Shown: positions 29,678 through 39,522 of the stretch, piece after piece
Position numbering within the stretch: position 1 is the first letter of the stretch
Layout of the letters: the number at the start of each line of letters is the position of its first letter
Assembly (NCBI GenBank): GCA_031265205.1
Contig: JAISCZ010000072.1
Coordinates: 19,408 to 83,407 of the forward strand
Source of the DNA: Deltaproteobacteria bacterium
GTDB taxonomy: Bacteria; Desulfobacterota; Desulfarculia; Adiutricales; Adiutricaceae
Length of the DNA stretch: 64,000 bases
Direction: 5' to 3'
The notes under the pieces: generated by a model
The model's database searches: none
Seen by the model: only the letters and a program-made list of their open reading frames with translations
What the model was told of the DNA's origin: nothing
Program-made: the position numbers and the translations under genes

Positions 29678-32395
29678 TCACATCAGGTGATAGGGATCCA
29701 CGTCAACGACGAATTTAACGGTTTTTTTGAGTTTTTTGCGGAATTCCGGCAAAAAGGCCCGCAAAAGGGCGTGGCGGACGCTGACGCTCTTGGCGACGAC
29801 CATCGCCTGGAAGCGGTATTGGTCTTTGAGGCGCGAGACGGGGGAAGGCGCGGGCCCCAGGATCTCCACTTCCCTAAGCTCCATCTCTTTGATTAAATCC
29901 CTGAGCCTTCCCACGCCGTTTTCGGCCAAGAGGCTCGCCTCCCGCTCGTCGGCCCCGGAAAAGCCCAACAGGGCGAGCCGCCCGAAGGGCGGCAGGAGCA
30001 ATTCGCGGCGAATCTTGATCTCGCATTGGTAGAAGTGGTCATAGTCGTGGAGCTGGGCGGCCCGCAGGGAATAGTGCTCGGGATTTTGGGTCTGGATAAT
30101 CACCTTCCCCGGCCTTTCGGCCCGCCCGGCCCGGCCCGCGACCTGGCTTAAAAGCTGATAGGTCCTTTCGGCGGCCCGAAAATCGGGCAAATTGAGCCCA
30201 ATATCCGCGTCCACCACCCCCACCACCGTAAGGTAAGCGAAGTCGTGGCCCTTGGCGGCCATCTGGGTGCCCACCAAAAAATCGGCCTTCCGCTGGCCGA
30301 AGGTCTCGAGAATTTCCTTAAAGCCCCCCTTGTGGCGGGTGGTCTCGGCGTCCAAGCGCAAACCCGTGGCCGGAAAGTCCTTTTCCACCATCGCGTGGAG
30401 CTTTTCCGTCCCCACTCCCATGTAGCGCACCATGCCCGCCCCGCACTCGGGGCAGGCGAGGCGCGGCTTGGCCCGGTAACCGCAGCCGTGGCAGGTCAAA
30501 AAGCCGCCCGGATGGATCCCGGCCGTTTCCCCGGCCTCGGCCTCGGGGTCCGCCGGCCCCTCGGGGCCGTGGAGGGTAAGGGAGATAGCGCAGTGGGGGC
30601 ACTTCAAAATGGCCCCGCAGGCGGCGCACATAGGGAGGCTCGCGTAGCCCTTGCGGTTGATGAAGAGCAGAGCCTGCTCCCGGCGCGCGAAAGCGTCCTT
30701 TAAGGCTTCGCGCAAGGGGCGCGAAATAATCTTGGAGCCTCTGGGCGTGAGCCGGGTGTCCTCGATGATCACCTCGGGGAGGACCGACCCCAGAGGCCTG
30801 TGGCGCAGGACCAGCAGCTCCAGGCGACCCGCGCGCGTCCCCTCGAAACTCTCCAGGGAGGGGGTGGCCGACCCCAAAATCAGCGTGGCCCCGCGCTCCT
30901 TGGCCCGCCAAGCGGCCAGATCGCGGCCGTTGTAGCGCAGGCCATCTTCCTGCTTGTACGCCCAGTCATGCTCCTCGTCGACGATAATGAGGCCCAAATC
31001 CCGCATAGGCGCGAAGACCGCGCTCCGCGCCCCCAAGGCGAGGCGGGCGCGGCCGCGGGCGAGGTTGAGCCAGTGATCGTGGCGCTCCCCGCTGGAAAGC
31101 TGGGAATGTAAGACCGCCACGCTCAAGTCGGGGAGGCCCTTGCGGACGCGCGCCTCCAAGCCCATGGTGAGGGCTATCTCCGGGGCGAGCCAGAGGACGC
31201 TCCGGCCCTTTTCCAAGGCCTTTTGGGCCGCCCGCAGGTAAATCTCGGTCTTCCCGCTCCCCGTGACCCCAAAAAGCAAAAAGCCCCGGTTCCCGCCTTT
31301 TTCCAGGGACTCCGCGATGGCGCCCAGGGCGAGGGCCTGCTCATCCGTGAGCGCGGTGACGCTCCCCGTGGGGAGATCGATGGCTCGGGCGCGGTCCACG
31401 CGGGTGATTTCCCTCTCTTCGATATGGATGAGTTCCTTGCGGGCCAAGGAGCGGGAAAGGCTCAGGGCGTTGGGAAAGAAGTGCCTAAAATGCGAAAGGG
31501 GCGTGGCCGGGGCGCCTTGGATCATCTCCCAGAACCTTAGCTCGGCGCTCCCCAACCGGGGAAGGCTCGCGCCGGGGCCCTTGAGGGGCGTGAGGTAATA
31601 CTCATACTTATAGGCGATGGCCTTCCCGCTGAACTCGTGGTAACCGCGGGCCTGGCCCGCGCCGATAAGCTCCTGGATCTTCCGCCGCTCCGCCGCGGAG
31701 GCGAATTTCGCGGCCGTTTCCCCCTCCGGGTAAGCGGCCAGAAGGGTCCGGAGCGCCTTGGCCGCGCCGGATTTCGCCTCGTCGGCCTTATGGGGGGCGC
31801 GCGGGCGGGCGGACGGGGTAAAACGGTCCGGGTCGATTAGGTCCGGGTCAAAAGAGTCGGGGTCCAAATTGTCCGCCGGCCCGCTCGGACCCGCGTCTTT
31901 GGGCGCGCTCCCCTTGTCCGGGGAGGCTAAAGCTTTGAGGGCTTCCGGCGTCCCCTGGAGGTCCTCGTAGCCTTGGGGAGTCAGGGCGTATTTTTTGACG
32001 AGCTTAGGCGCCAGCCCGCCGGGGATGATTTCTTTGAAGCAGAGGCCCTCGGGATAGAAATAATAGGCGGAGATAAAGCGCGCCAGGCGCGCGATCTCTT
32101 CCCCGAAGAGCGAGTCCTCGCGGACTATCTCCAAGATAGCCTTAAGTTCCGCCTTGAGGTCGCCTTTGCCCGTCCCCACGCCCGTGACGTAGCCGATAGA
32201 TTCCCTATGGCCGAAGGGAACCCGGACCGCTTGGCCCACCTTGACCTCCCAGCCGTCAGGAATTTTATAGGTGTACAGGCCCGGCGCGGCCACTTCCACC
32301 GCCACCTGGCAACTTCTTTCCGCGTCCGGAAGGAGGGCGCCCTCTTCGCCGCGGGAAGGCGCGGAGCCGTTATTCTGGGAAGAATCGTCTTTCAC
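29678..32395 (-). CDS. priA: Primosomal protein N' (replication restart helicase)
   Basis: Superfamily 2 helicase that rebuilds replication forks. The DNA-binding N-terminus starts near VAVEVAAPGLYTYKIPDG. The helicase has Walker A GVTGSGKTEIYL, the DEEH box IIVDEEHDWAYKQED, LGSATPSLES and the later motif QMAAKGHDF. The zinc-binding insert shows paired cysteines, CAACGAILKCPHC and CHGCGY...CPECG. I prefer GTG 32395; a longer frame from ATG 32521 adds 42 residues that do not resemble the family. An insert at about residues 150-195 rich in Asp/Pro/Ser is unusual but in frame. A TATAAT lies only 6 bp before the GTG, so the true start or promoter needs care. Confidence 0.93.
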   Translation of the reverse strand: MKDDSSQNNGSAPSRGEEGALLPDAERSCQVAVEVAAPGLYTYKIPDGWEVKVGQAVRVPFGHRESIGYVTGVGTGKGDLKAELKAILEIVREDSLFGEEIARLARFISAYYFYPEGLCFKEIIPGGLAPKLVKKYALTPQGYEDLQGTPEALKALASPDKGSAPKDAGPSGPADNLDPDSFDPDLIDPDRFTPSARPRAPHKADEAKSGAAKALRTLLAAYPEGETAAKFASAAERRKIQELIGAGQARGYHEFSGKAIAYKYEYYLTPLKGPGASLPRLGSAELRFWEMIQGAPATPLSHFRHFFPNALSLSRSLARKELIHIEEREITRVDRARAIDLPTGSVTALTDEQALALGAIAESLEKGGNRGFLLFGVTGSGKTEIYLRAAQKALEKGRSVLWLAPEIALTMGLEARVRKGLPDLSVAVLHSQLSSGERHDHWLNLARGRARLALGARSAVFAPMRDLGLIIVDEEHDWAYKQEDGLRYNGRDLAAWRAKERGATLILGSATPSLESFEGTRAGRLELLVLRHRPLGSVLPEVIIEDTRLTPRGSKIISRPLREALKDAFARREQALLFINRKGYASLPMCAACGAILKCPHCAISLTLHGPEGPADPEAEAGETAGIHPGGFLTCHGCGYRAKPRLACPECGAGMVRYMGVGTEKLHAMVEKDFPATGLRLDAETTRHKGGFKEILETFGQRKADFLVGTQMAAKGHDFAYLTVVGVVDADIGLNLPDFRAAERTYQLLSQVAGRAGRAERPGKVIIQTQNPEHYSLRAAQLHDYDHFYQCEIKIRRELLLPPFGRLALLGFSGADEREASLLAENGVGRLRDLIKEMELREVEILGPAPSPVSRLKDQYRFQAMVVAKSVSVRHALLRAFLPEFRKKLKKTVKFVVDVDPYHLM

Positions 32396-34607
32396 GGCGG
32401 GATTATAGCACGGCGGGCGCCTCGCGATTGGCGCCTCCGGGGCCTCCGCGAGGGGCCGCGTGAAAAAAAATCGCGGGCCACGCGAAATATTTTTAGGCGC
32501 CTCATGCCTGGCAATTTTCAATTAGCAAACCAATATGCGGGGGGGCCTTTTCACACTGAGGCTAATTTAGCCCGCATTAGCTTTAAAGAGCGCCAAATGG
32601 GACTTGACCCGTTGTAGTTACACGCTCTAACGTAAAACGCGAGCTTAGGGAAAGAAATTTCGGTTCCGTTCCCAAAGCCTCCGTCTCCGCGCTTCGACTA
32701 AAGAACGATAGTTTTTTTGGCGCCGGAAAACGGGGCCGCCAAGGCCCCGCCAATCTTTCCCCCGTCCCTTTCGTCTCTTTTTCGCGCCCCTCGCGGAGCG
32801 GCGGGAGCGCCGCCATACTCGGCGTTCCCACGCGTTTCATAGCCTCAAAAGAGCGCTCGTTCTCTTGAGGCGCCTTTCGCCCGGCCTTTGGCAGGCGCGC
32901 GGGCTCGCGCGCTTTCCCGCTTTTAGGTTTTTTTATGTTTTTCGGCAACGAATTTTCGCGGCGCGCGCGCCCCTTTAGCTCGCTTCGCGCGCTTTCCCCC
33001 TCCCACCTTCGTTTTCCTCTTTTCCCGCGCTTTCCGCGCGAAGATCGCGCGGCTCGCGCTAAATTTTAAAAGCGGGCGAGCGAAGCGTTTAGCTCGCCTT
33101 TTCCCCCTCGGGGATTTAGGTTTAAAGGAGCGGCTCGCCACGGCGGTCGCCGCGACGCTCAAAACCTAACCCCACAAGGATCTCGCGATATTTAGCGAAG
33201 GGATTTCCGCTAAAGATAACGGCGCCGCTTGAGGCTTTGCCATTCCTGGCTTTTTAAGGCGGCGCGTTTATCCTAGCGTCCTCAAATAAGCCCCAAGATT
33301 TACGGCCCTTTCCGTCAAGTCACAATGGGCGACGCCCTCCGTCACGCGCGGGATCCGCGCTCGCCTTGGGGGTACGCCAAGCGGCTTCTTATCGCTAAAT
33401 TTTTTCCAAGTTTTCTCCCGTCCCACGTTAGCCATTCCGTGGCTTTCGCGACGTTTAGTAAAAGAACGCGACGCTTTATGGGAATCTTATTCGCCTCTCT
33501 TGGGCTCCTCTTGAGGACCCTCGCTTTCCCTCGCCGCGGCGCGCCTTTTTTAAGCGAAAACGCGCCTTTTCGCGACGCGCTCTTTAACCGTCGCTTCTCT
33601 AACTTTCGCCTTCTTTTCGCCCCAGATGGGATAACTTTAACCCATTTCGCTCGCGCGCGCTTTAGCGAAAGCGCGCGTGATTAGCCCGCGATCTCCAAAG
33701 CAAGCTTATAGCGTCCGGCGATAATCGCGCCGACGCGCCTCATCCAGTCACGCTTTTGGCCTTTAACTTTCCGCGCGCGTTAAAATATCCCTTTTCCTGT
33801 TTGGTGTTTTATGTTTTCTTTCGCTCGTCCGCGCTCCCTTCTCAAGACGCCACTCTCCGAACTTCTTACGCCAATCGCGGCGCCGCGCCCATTAGAATTC
33901 GCGGAGACCCACGACGCGTCCTTGGGAGCCCCTTACGACCCCACTTATCACGAGCCCCGCTCCTTCGTCCGCTTTCCCGGGGATCCTCTTTGCCCTGGCG
34001 CGGCTAAAGCCCTCTCGCGCGCGACTCTTACGGGAAAGGCCTCGCCTATCCCAAAGGCGCGCCTTTCGCGTAACGGCGCTCGCTCGCCAATTTTTTTCGC
34101 GTTTAAGGCGTTCGCCTCAAACGCCAAGGCCTCAAACCTTTATCCCCTCTCGATTCCGCGCGCTCCGCGCGAGAAAAAATAAGCGCCTAACGCGATATTC
34201 ATCCGTTAGGCCATAAGGCCGAACTCTTTTCGCGCCACGCGCCGCTCTTCGCGTACTTAAGAGAACGCGCGCGGCCTTTACTCAAAAGGAAAAGCGCTTG
34301 ACCGTTTTAACCACGGGACCCAAGAAAGGTCTCCAATTAGTTTTCAAGCCATAGCTCTCCCCCGCGGCGTTACCCACGCTTTTCTTGAAACTTAGCTCAC
34401 GCTAAGCCTTTAACGAAAACTTCGCCAAAATCCATGAAGGGCGGAAAAGGCGGGCTCTCGCGCTATTTTGCCGTATCTCCCGCGCGTTTATATATCATGT
34501 CGAAAAGCCAAACTTATCCTCGGAACCCCTCGCGGGCTTCGCTTTTCGCTTTTACGCGCGGCTTGTAAATATCTACGAAAGCGGCGCCCAGCGCCTTAGA
34601 CTGTTTC
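32396..34607. other. Gene desert, GC-rich, no recognisable gene
   Basis: Over 2.2 kb without any frame that resembles a known protein. Frames of 80-120 codons exist on both strands (for example 32583-32948 minus, 33325-33684 plus, 33811-34182 plus), but their translations are Arg/Pro/Ala/Phe-rich and overlap each other, as expected by chance in CGCG-rich DNA. The base pattern (frequent GCGC, TTTCGC, CTTT) is like that of other gaps here, suggesting long-decayed chromosome rather than an import. Confidence 0.45.
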
Positions 34608-34790
34608 TAAGACGTATCGTATGGGCGCGAACATGGTTCTCCCAGGAAAAACGCCGACCGCGTAGGCGATTTCCAATTATAATACCGGATTGTCTCTCGC
34701 CGCGCGGCTCAAAACGCAACTCCATAATCATGGAGTTTATGGAAGACCGTTTAAACGCCTGACAATTTTTTCCTGGGAGAACATTTATCG
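34608..34790. repeat. Foldback repeat, copy A
   Basis: Begins with CTAAGACGTATCGTATGG, closely matching the start of copy B at 34912. The terminal arms are perfect: GTTCTCCCAGGAAAAA at 34636-34651 is the reverse complement of 34767-34782. A smaller hairpin, AACTCCAT-AATC-ATGGAGTT, lies inside at about 34718-34737. The whole unit could fold into one cruciform. No coding potential is seen. Confidence 0.8.
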
Positions 34791-34911
34791 TTTCCCCTCG
34801 CGGCGCGGCCTCATCGCTCTCATCGCTTTGGTTCGACCCATGATTTTTTAAGCCGCGATAATTACGCTCAATTTTGTCGCCAACGGCGTCCCGCGCCTTA
34901 TATATTTTGAG

Positions 34912-35085
34912 CTAAGGCGTATCGTAGGGACGCGACCAAGGTTCTTCCGCGGAAGGCTTAGGGTTTTTGGCCGTTATCCGCGGAGATCGCTTTTTTCTAA
35001 GGAGGATTTCACCGCGATCTTCGCCTCCAAGAACCCTAACGGCTAGGGAATTTACGTTAAAGCCTTCCCGGAAGAACGTTTTTTT
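34912..35085. repeat. Foldback repeat, copy B
   Basis: Begins with CTAAGGCGTATCGTAGGG, about 80-85% identical to copy A over the first 33 bp. The outer arms are GTTCTTCCGCGGAAGGCTT (34941-34959) and AAGCCTTCCCGGAAGAAC (35060-35077), complementary with one base missing. Inner arms TTAGGGTTTTTGG (34958-34970) and CCAAGAACCCTAA (35027-35039) also pair with one mismatch, and GAGATCGC pairs near 34983 and 35014. The element thus folds along nearly its whole length. Arms differ from copy A but keep complementarity. Confidence 0.8.
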
Positions 35086-35749
35086 AAATAACTCGCGCCG
35101 CGAGAGGGCGGCGGCTAATTTTCGCGATCCTTTCCGCGCTTTCGCGCGCGGGCTCGCGCCCCGTACCCTCGCGGTTTTTTTCCTCGCTCCGCGCCTCCCC
35201 AAACGCCCGCTACGGAGGCGCGTCAATCATCATGGCGAAATTTAGCCAATCCCTAGACGCCGCCCCGTCCGCGCGCCATCAACCATTGGCGCGGCGCCCG
35301 CGCGACTCGTTTACCGCGCCTTGGGTCCTCGCCTTATCAGCCTTTTTACCCTTTCCCAGCTTTTTTCCGCCTTACTGTCGCGCGTCATCCCCATGCCCAG
35401 CTCCCGCGCGGGGGACCGCGGGCGTCGCGCTCCCTATCCTAGATTACTCATTCATGACGAAACCGCAAAAAGTCAACTAAGGGGTTCGCGATTTCGCGAT
35501 GAAGATCTCGGTGGGGTATCGCCTTAAAAAACAGGCGCGTAAAACAGGCGAGACGCAATATATAGCATATTATGTCTCCCTCTCAGCCTACCTAAGACTA
35601 AAGACCGAAAGACGCTAACAACTCGGGGCAGGCCCAGCGACTTATTGCGGCTTCGTCATATATGCGAACGCGCTAATTTTTTGTCGTTGAAAAGCAAGGA
35701 AAACGCGACATCACGCAAACAGCCATCTTAATCAGTTAATCCACGCATT

Positions 35750-35801
35750 ACATTACGTTACTACATTACGTTACTACATTACGTTACTATATTACGTTAT
35801 C
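35750..35801. repeat. 13-bp tandem repeat, four copies
   Basis: ACATTACGTTACT occurs three times without change (35750-35788), followed by a variant ATATTACGTTATC. It lies in AT-richer DNA at the left edge of the foreign island, about 200 bp before the relaxase-like fragment. Iterons of this kind can occur at plasmid or phage origins, but no replication gene is adjacent. Confidence 0.85.
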
Positions 35802-36001
35802 ATTTCTATCTTACCTTTACACAAAGCGCCTGACTCCTGCCAAATTCAAAATTGATTCATTGCTGAGAAGGATTTTGAGTCCTCATAAAAAATATTGTAT
35901 TGCCGCATCCAGGATGTTATGATAATATTAGCTTTTGAAGAAGTTACGCAAAAAATTGCTTTTTCTTTCTCTTTTGTTTTCGTTTCAAATTCAACATGTA
36001 G

Positions 36002-36529
36002 TGGCTTCAATTTAGCTTAACTTTGTCTCAATCTCCTCCAACTATTGGGGGGCCGCCTCACGCCGCCCTGGGTCATGAAGTTGCCTTGGAGGTTTTGAGA
36101 TCAAAAAAACTCAAACCTGGTTTTTCAGTTGATGACTCCAATGAAAAATATCAGGATGCCCTGGGAGCGACCAAGCTGTCAAAAGAGCGGCAGGCGGCTG
36201 TATTGTCGGCTCAAGGAATCAATCAAAAACATCAACGCGCCTTGCTGGCGGTTATTAAAATGCAAAAGCTGATATCCAAAGAATCAGGCCTGAAAAATGA
36301 CAACATAAAGTTTAGAATAGACACCAAGGGGACGGTCATTTTCAGCTTGAAAACCGGGGGAACGATCAGGGATACCGGCCCGGAATTGCGCATCAGCCCG
36401 AATGATCCGAATGCGAAAACACTCGCCGGGCAGTATGCGCGAATGAAGTGGGGACAAAAAATAATAGAGACCGGCAACCTATTCAAATTTGACAATCAGC
36501 GAGGAAAAGGCAAGTCGCCGGGCAGATAA
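36002..36529 (+). pseudogene. 5'-truncated relaxase-type protein fragment (LPD7-like C-terminus)
   Basis: The open frame starts right after a TAG at 35999 and has no ATG or ribosome site; only TTG 36023 could start it. The C-terminal half reads GTVIFSLKTGGTIRDTGPEL, then AKTLAGQYARMKWG and GNLF. This resembles the LPD7-type domain found at the ends of large conjugative relaxases and other mobile-element proteins: a strand with GG, then D-x-G, then A-xx-KWG. The first half is helical and Lys/Gln-rich. I read it as the 3' remainder of a mobilisation gene, marking the island edge. The family assignment is from memory of the motif. Confidence 0.5.
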
Positions 36530-36539
36530 ATCTCCAGAC

Positions 36540-37793
36540 TCAAGGGCATCCGGCGAACATCATGCCCAGCGGCACGGCAAAAATTCTGTCGCTCAGGGGA
36601 ATAAGCTCCCGGCCGGTGTAGACGATGACTCCCCGGACGAAACGGTCACCCAGCGCCTCGCGGAATGAAATCAGACTCTTGAGGTCATGGGAGGCCACAC
36701 TGGCGGCAAGCTTCACTTCCACGGCGGCCACGCGCCCAGCCCGGTCTTCCAGAACGACATCAATTTCTTCGCCGCTTTGGGAGCGGTAGTGGTACAGCGA
36801 CACCGGGTGTTCCGTCCAGCCGCTCTGTTTCAGCAGTTCCCCGGCGACAAAAGATTCCAGAAGCCGCCCGGCCAGCGTCGGGTCGTCGGCCAGACGTTCC
36901 AGGCCCGCTCCGCAGAGATGGCAGGCCAGGCCGGAATCGCAGACATGAATTTTGGGCGATTTTACCAGGCGCTTACTCAGGTTGCTCGACCAGGCCGGCA
37001 GGAACCAGATGAGGAACAAGGCTTCCAGCAGGGGAAGATAGCGGGCGAGAGTGCTGACCGGCATCCCCAAGCTGCGGGCCAGTTCAGCCTGGTTGTGCAG
37101 TGTGGCGGAGCGGGCGCCCAGGAGGCGCAGGAGGCGGATAAGGCCGCTGATGTCCTGGATGTTGGCCATATCGCGCACATCGCGCTCCACCAGGGTGGTG
37201 ATATAGGAATCGAACCAGGCGGCCCGGCGCTTGGGAGAACTTCTGGCCAGCACCTCCGGGTAACCGCCAAACGCCATGGCCGCCAGAAGATTTTCTTTTG
37301 GCGGAAAGGTCGCTGGGCTTTGAGGGAAATCTTTTTGAAACAGAGCCTGAATAAAATCTTCCTGAACGCCCTGAATTTCCCCTTGGGAAAACGGATACAG
37401 GGTCAGCACCTCCATACGGCCGGCCAGAGAGTCGGCGATGCCGGGCAGAGTCAGGATGTTGGCCGAGCCGGTCAGCAGATAGCGCCCGGCCTGGCGTTCG
37501 CGGTCCACATCCTCCTTGACGGCCAGCATCAGGGCCGGCGCTCGTTGGGCCTCATCAATGATTATCGGTTTTTTCTGTCCCCGCAAAAAGCCGGTGGGGT
37601 CATCCAAAGCGCCGGCCAAAGCGGTGGCCGAATCAAGGCTGATATACCGGCGGCTGTTTTCCGCGCCAATGGAGTCCCCAGCCAGTTGCCTGACCAGGGT
37701 CGTCTTGCCGGTCTGACGGGCTCCGCGCAGGAAGACAACGGGGGTATCGGACAGAGCCTCCATTAATCCGGTATGTATTGTGCGCCTGTTCAT
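36540..37793 (-). CDS. ATP-binding protein, AAA_14/DUF4143 family
   Basis: Member of the common P-loop family with an AAA_14 N-terminal ATPase and a DUF4143 C-terminal domain; its biological role is not established. ATG 37793 (MNRRTIHTGLMEAL) is chosen because it is placed directly after a strong promoter; the alternative ATG at 37829 would lie inside the -35 box. Motifs: FLRGARQTGKTTLVRQLAG (about 22-40), Walker B KPIIIDEAQRAP, TGSANI sensor, then the C-terminal IHVCDSGLACHL, LLESFVAGELLKQSG and the nuclease-like EIDVVLEDRAGRVAAVEVK. 417 residues, intact. Base use is balanced, unlike the CGCG-rich chromosome nearby. Confidence 0.9.
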   Translation of the reverse strand: MNRRTIHTGLMEALSDTPVVFLRGARQTGKTTLVRQLAGDSIGAENSRRYISLDSATALAGALDDPTGFLRGQKKPIIIDEAQRAPALMLAVKEDVDRERQAGRYLLTGSANILTLPGIADSLAGRMEVLTLYPFSQGEIQGVQEDFIQALFQKDFPQSPATFPPKENLLAAMAFGGYPEVLARSSPKRRAAWFDSYITTLVERDVRDMANIQDISGLIRLLRLLGARSATLHNQAELARSLGMPVSTLARYLPLLEALFLIWFLPAWSSNLSKRLVKSPKIHVCDSGLACHLCGAGLERLADDPTLAGRLLESFVAGELLKQSGWTEHPVSLYHYRSQSGEEIDVVLEDRAGRVAAVEVKLAASVASHDLKSLISFREALGDRFVRGVIVYTGRELIPLSDRIFAVPLGMMFAGCP

Positions 37794-37800
37794 GGTGTAA

Positions 37801-37829
37801 ATTATACCACTACATGGGCTATTTTTCAA
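37801..37829 (-). promoter_or_regulatory. Sigma-70 promoter giving a near-leaderless transcript
   Basis: On the minus strand TTGAAA (37829-37824) and a perfect TATAAT (37806-37801) are separated by exactly 17 bp. The ATG of the ATPase gene at 37793 begins only 7 bases after the -10 box, so transcription should start at or within about a base of the start codon. Confidence 0.75.
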
Positions 37830-37874
37830 GAGAGTTAAAATTGGAAAATCGGGCCTGAACGCTCGGGCTTCGCC

Positions 37875-38237
37875 TCACCTTTTCCCGAGCCAGCCCCGCC
37901 AGCTGGCGGCCTGGCGGCCCAGGCCGTCGAGGCGTTCGCCCAGGTCGGCCATCTGGGGGTGGCTGATGAAATTCAGGTCCCAGGCCAGGGTCAAGTAGGC
38001 CCGGATTTTCTCCAGGCCCAAACGCGGGGCTTGCAGATCGTCGGCCGCCCGGCGGGCCTCTTCCGCGTTGCGGCTGGCCAGGTTGGCGGCGGCGGTGCGG
38101 CCCAGGGCCTGGCTGATTTCGGTCAGGATCATTTCGCCGGTGGAATGCTGGAATGCTTTGGGCAGGTGTTGGTGAACCTGCCAGTCGACGCTGTAAAAGC
38201 GGATCAGATCGTGGTATAGATGGGGATATTTATACAT
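37875..38237 (-). CDS. avd: DGR accessory variability determinant, Avd-like four-helix protein
   Basis: A 120-residue helical protein that resembles the Avd proteins of diversity-generating retroelements, small basic helical bundles that form a pentamer and bind the RT during mutagenic cDNA synthesis. The pattern is LYHDLIRFYSVDWQVHQHLP (helix 1), then GEMILTEI, NLASRN, LEKIRAYLTLAWDLNFI and a final LGRQAASWRGWLGK, matching the usual W-x(3-4)-GW-type end. Its start is only 13 bp from that of the RT, on the opposite strand, whereas avd normally precedes the RT on the same strand. No good ribosome site is visible. Confidence 0.75.
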   Translation of the reverse strand: MYKYPHLYHDLIRFYSVDWQVHQHLPKAFQHSTGEMILTEISQALGRTAAANLASRNAEEARRAADDLQAPRLGLEKIRAYLTLAWDLNFISHPQMADLGERLDGLGRQAASWRGWLGKR

Positions 38238-38250
38238 CGGCGGTGGCTGC

Positions 38251-39490
38251 GTGTCTGTTGATGAGCAACGTCTTTTGACGGCGGAATTATTAGCCGCCGC
38301 GCATGGTTGCGGGCGCAGCCTGCAAAAAGCCCTGGCCTGGCCGAGGATCGGCCGGCTCTGCTCCGACCTGGCGTGCGCGATGCTGAACCAAAGCTGGCGA
38401 CCGGGCCTCTACACCCGTTTCGCGGTGGAAGAGCCCAAACCGCGGGAAATCTTCGCCCCCTGTTTCGCCGACCGGGTGGCGGAAAGCTGGCTGACCGGCC
38501 AGGTGGAGCCGGCCCTGGAGCGGCTCTACATCAATGACAGCTACGCCAACCCCCGGAGCCAGGGACCGCTGGCGGCCATCTTGAAAATTCAGACGCTGAT
38601 ACGGCGACCAGGGCGTGATTGGTGCCTGCAACTGGATTTTCGCGGTTTTTTCCATTCCATCCACCGGCCCACGCTTGGGCGGCTCTGGCTGGATTTTCTC
38701 GGCCGGGCCGGGCTGAAGCCGGGGCGCCTGGCCCAGGCCGCTTTCCTTTCGCGGGCGCTGTTGGAGCATGACCCAGCCGGTTACCAGACCAGGCCCGGCT
38801 CCCAGCCGCTGTTGGCCACCATCCCGGCCCATAAAAACCTTTTTGTCCGCGCCGCCTCATACGGGCCTCCCCATCGGCGGCGTGGCCAGCCAGCATTTCG
38901 CCAATTACTATTTGAACGGGCTGGACCATTTCGTCAAGCATGACTTGCGGGTCAAGGGCTATGTCCGCTATATGGACGACCTGTTCCTGGTCGGTCCGGC
39001 TCCGTAGGTTCTCCAACAATGGCGTGACGAAATCGTGGCCTATGTCGCCGACCTCCGGCTGAAGCTTCACCCCGGCACGGAGCAGTTAGGCCAGGACGTT
39101 CAGGCCGTGGAGTATCTGGGCTATCGGGTCTATCCCCATCACCGGCACGTCTGTTCGCGCACGGTGGGGACCTTGAAGGCCCGGCTGGATTTTTTCAAAC
39201 ATCTGCTGGCTCCGGCCGATTTCCCCAAATGCCAGCGGCCGGCGCGCGGTTCCTGGCTGAGCTGGCTGCGGGACCAGAGCCTCACGCCGTCCTTGTCGCC
39301 CACCTGGCCGCTTCTGAAAAAGATGGAAGCCACCATCAACAGCTATTATGGCATCATGGGCCACGCCGAAAGTTTGCGGCTGCGGAAAGCCCTGTATGAA
39401 AAGAACTTCGGCCCGCTGCGGAGTTTTTTCGCGCCTTCAGACGCCGCCTATGGCTCGGTTCACGTCAAAAAGCGTTTCCTTCATTATTAA
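38251..39490 (+). pseudogene. DGR reverse transcriptase, broken by a frameshift and a stop
   Basis: RT of the diversity-generating retroelement. The N-terminal segment has WRPGLYTRFAVEEPKPREI, FADRVAESWL and ALERLYINDSYANPRSQG, the typical DGR RT fingers, then WCLQLDFRGFFHSI (first catalytic Asp). At about 38860 one base is lost: NLFVRAAS must shift frame to continue as TGLPIGGVASQHFANYYLN and VRYMDDLFLV with the catalytic YMDD. A TAG at 39005-39007 follows directly. The same frame then continues as WRDEIVAYVADLRLKLHPGT, EYLGYRV and RFLHY to TAA 39490. Both lesions lie in the catalytic core, so no active full-length enzyme can be made unless both are sequencing errors. The gene would otherwise be about 412 codons, normal for DGR RTs. 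Confidence 0.88.
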
Positions 39491-39522
39491 GCACCGGGAA
39501 GGGGCGGGGACTTTCAGCGTCA

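Noticed and set aside
34608..35085. CRISPR array
   Set aside because: There are only two units, they are palindromic over about 180 bp and lack regular spacers; no cas gene is in the window.
32583..35480. Several 60-130-codon frames in the priA-island gap
   Set aside because: They overlap on both strands, are dominated by Arg/Pro/Ala/Phe from CGCG/CTTT-rich sequence and lack ribosome sites or motifs.
35750..35801. CRISPR or attachment site
   Set aside because: Units of 13 bp abut without spacers, and no integrase gene or tRNA end is adjacent.
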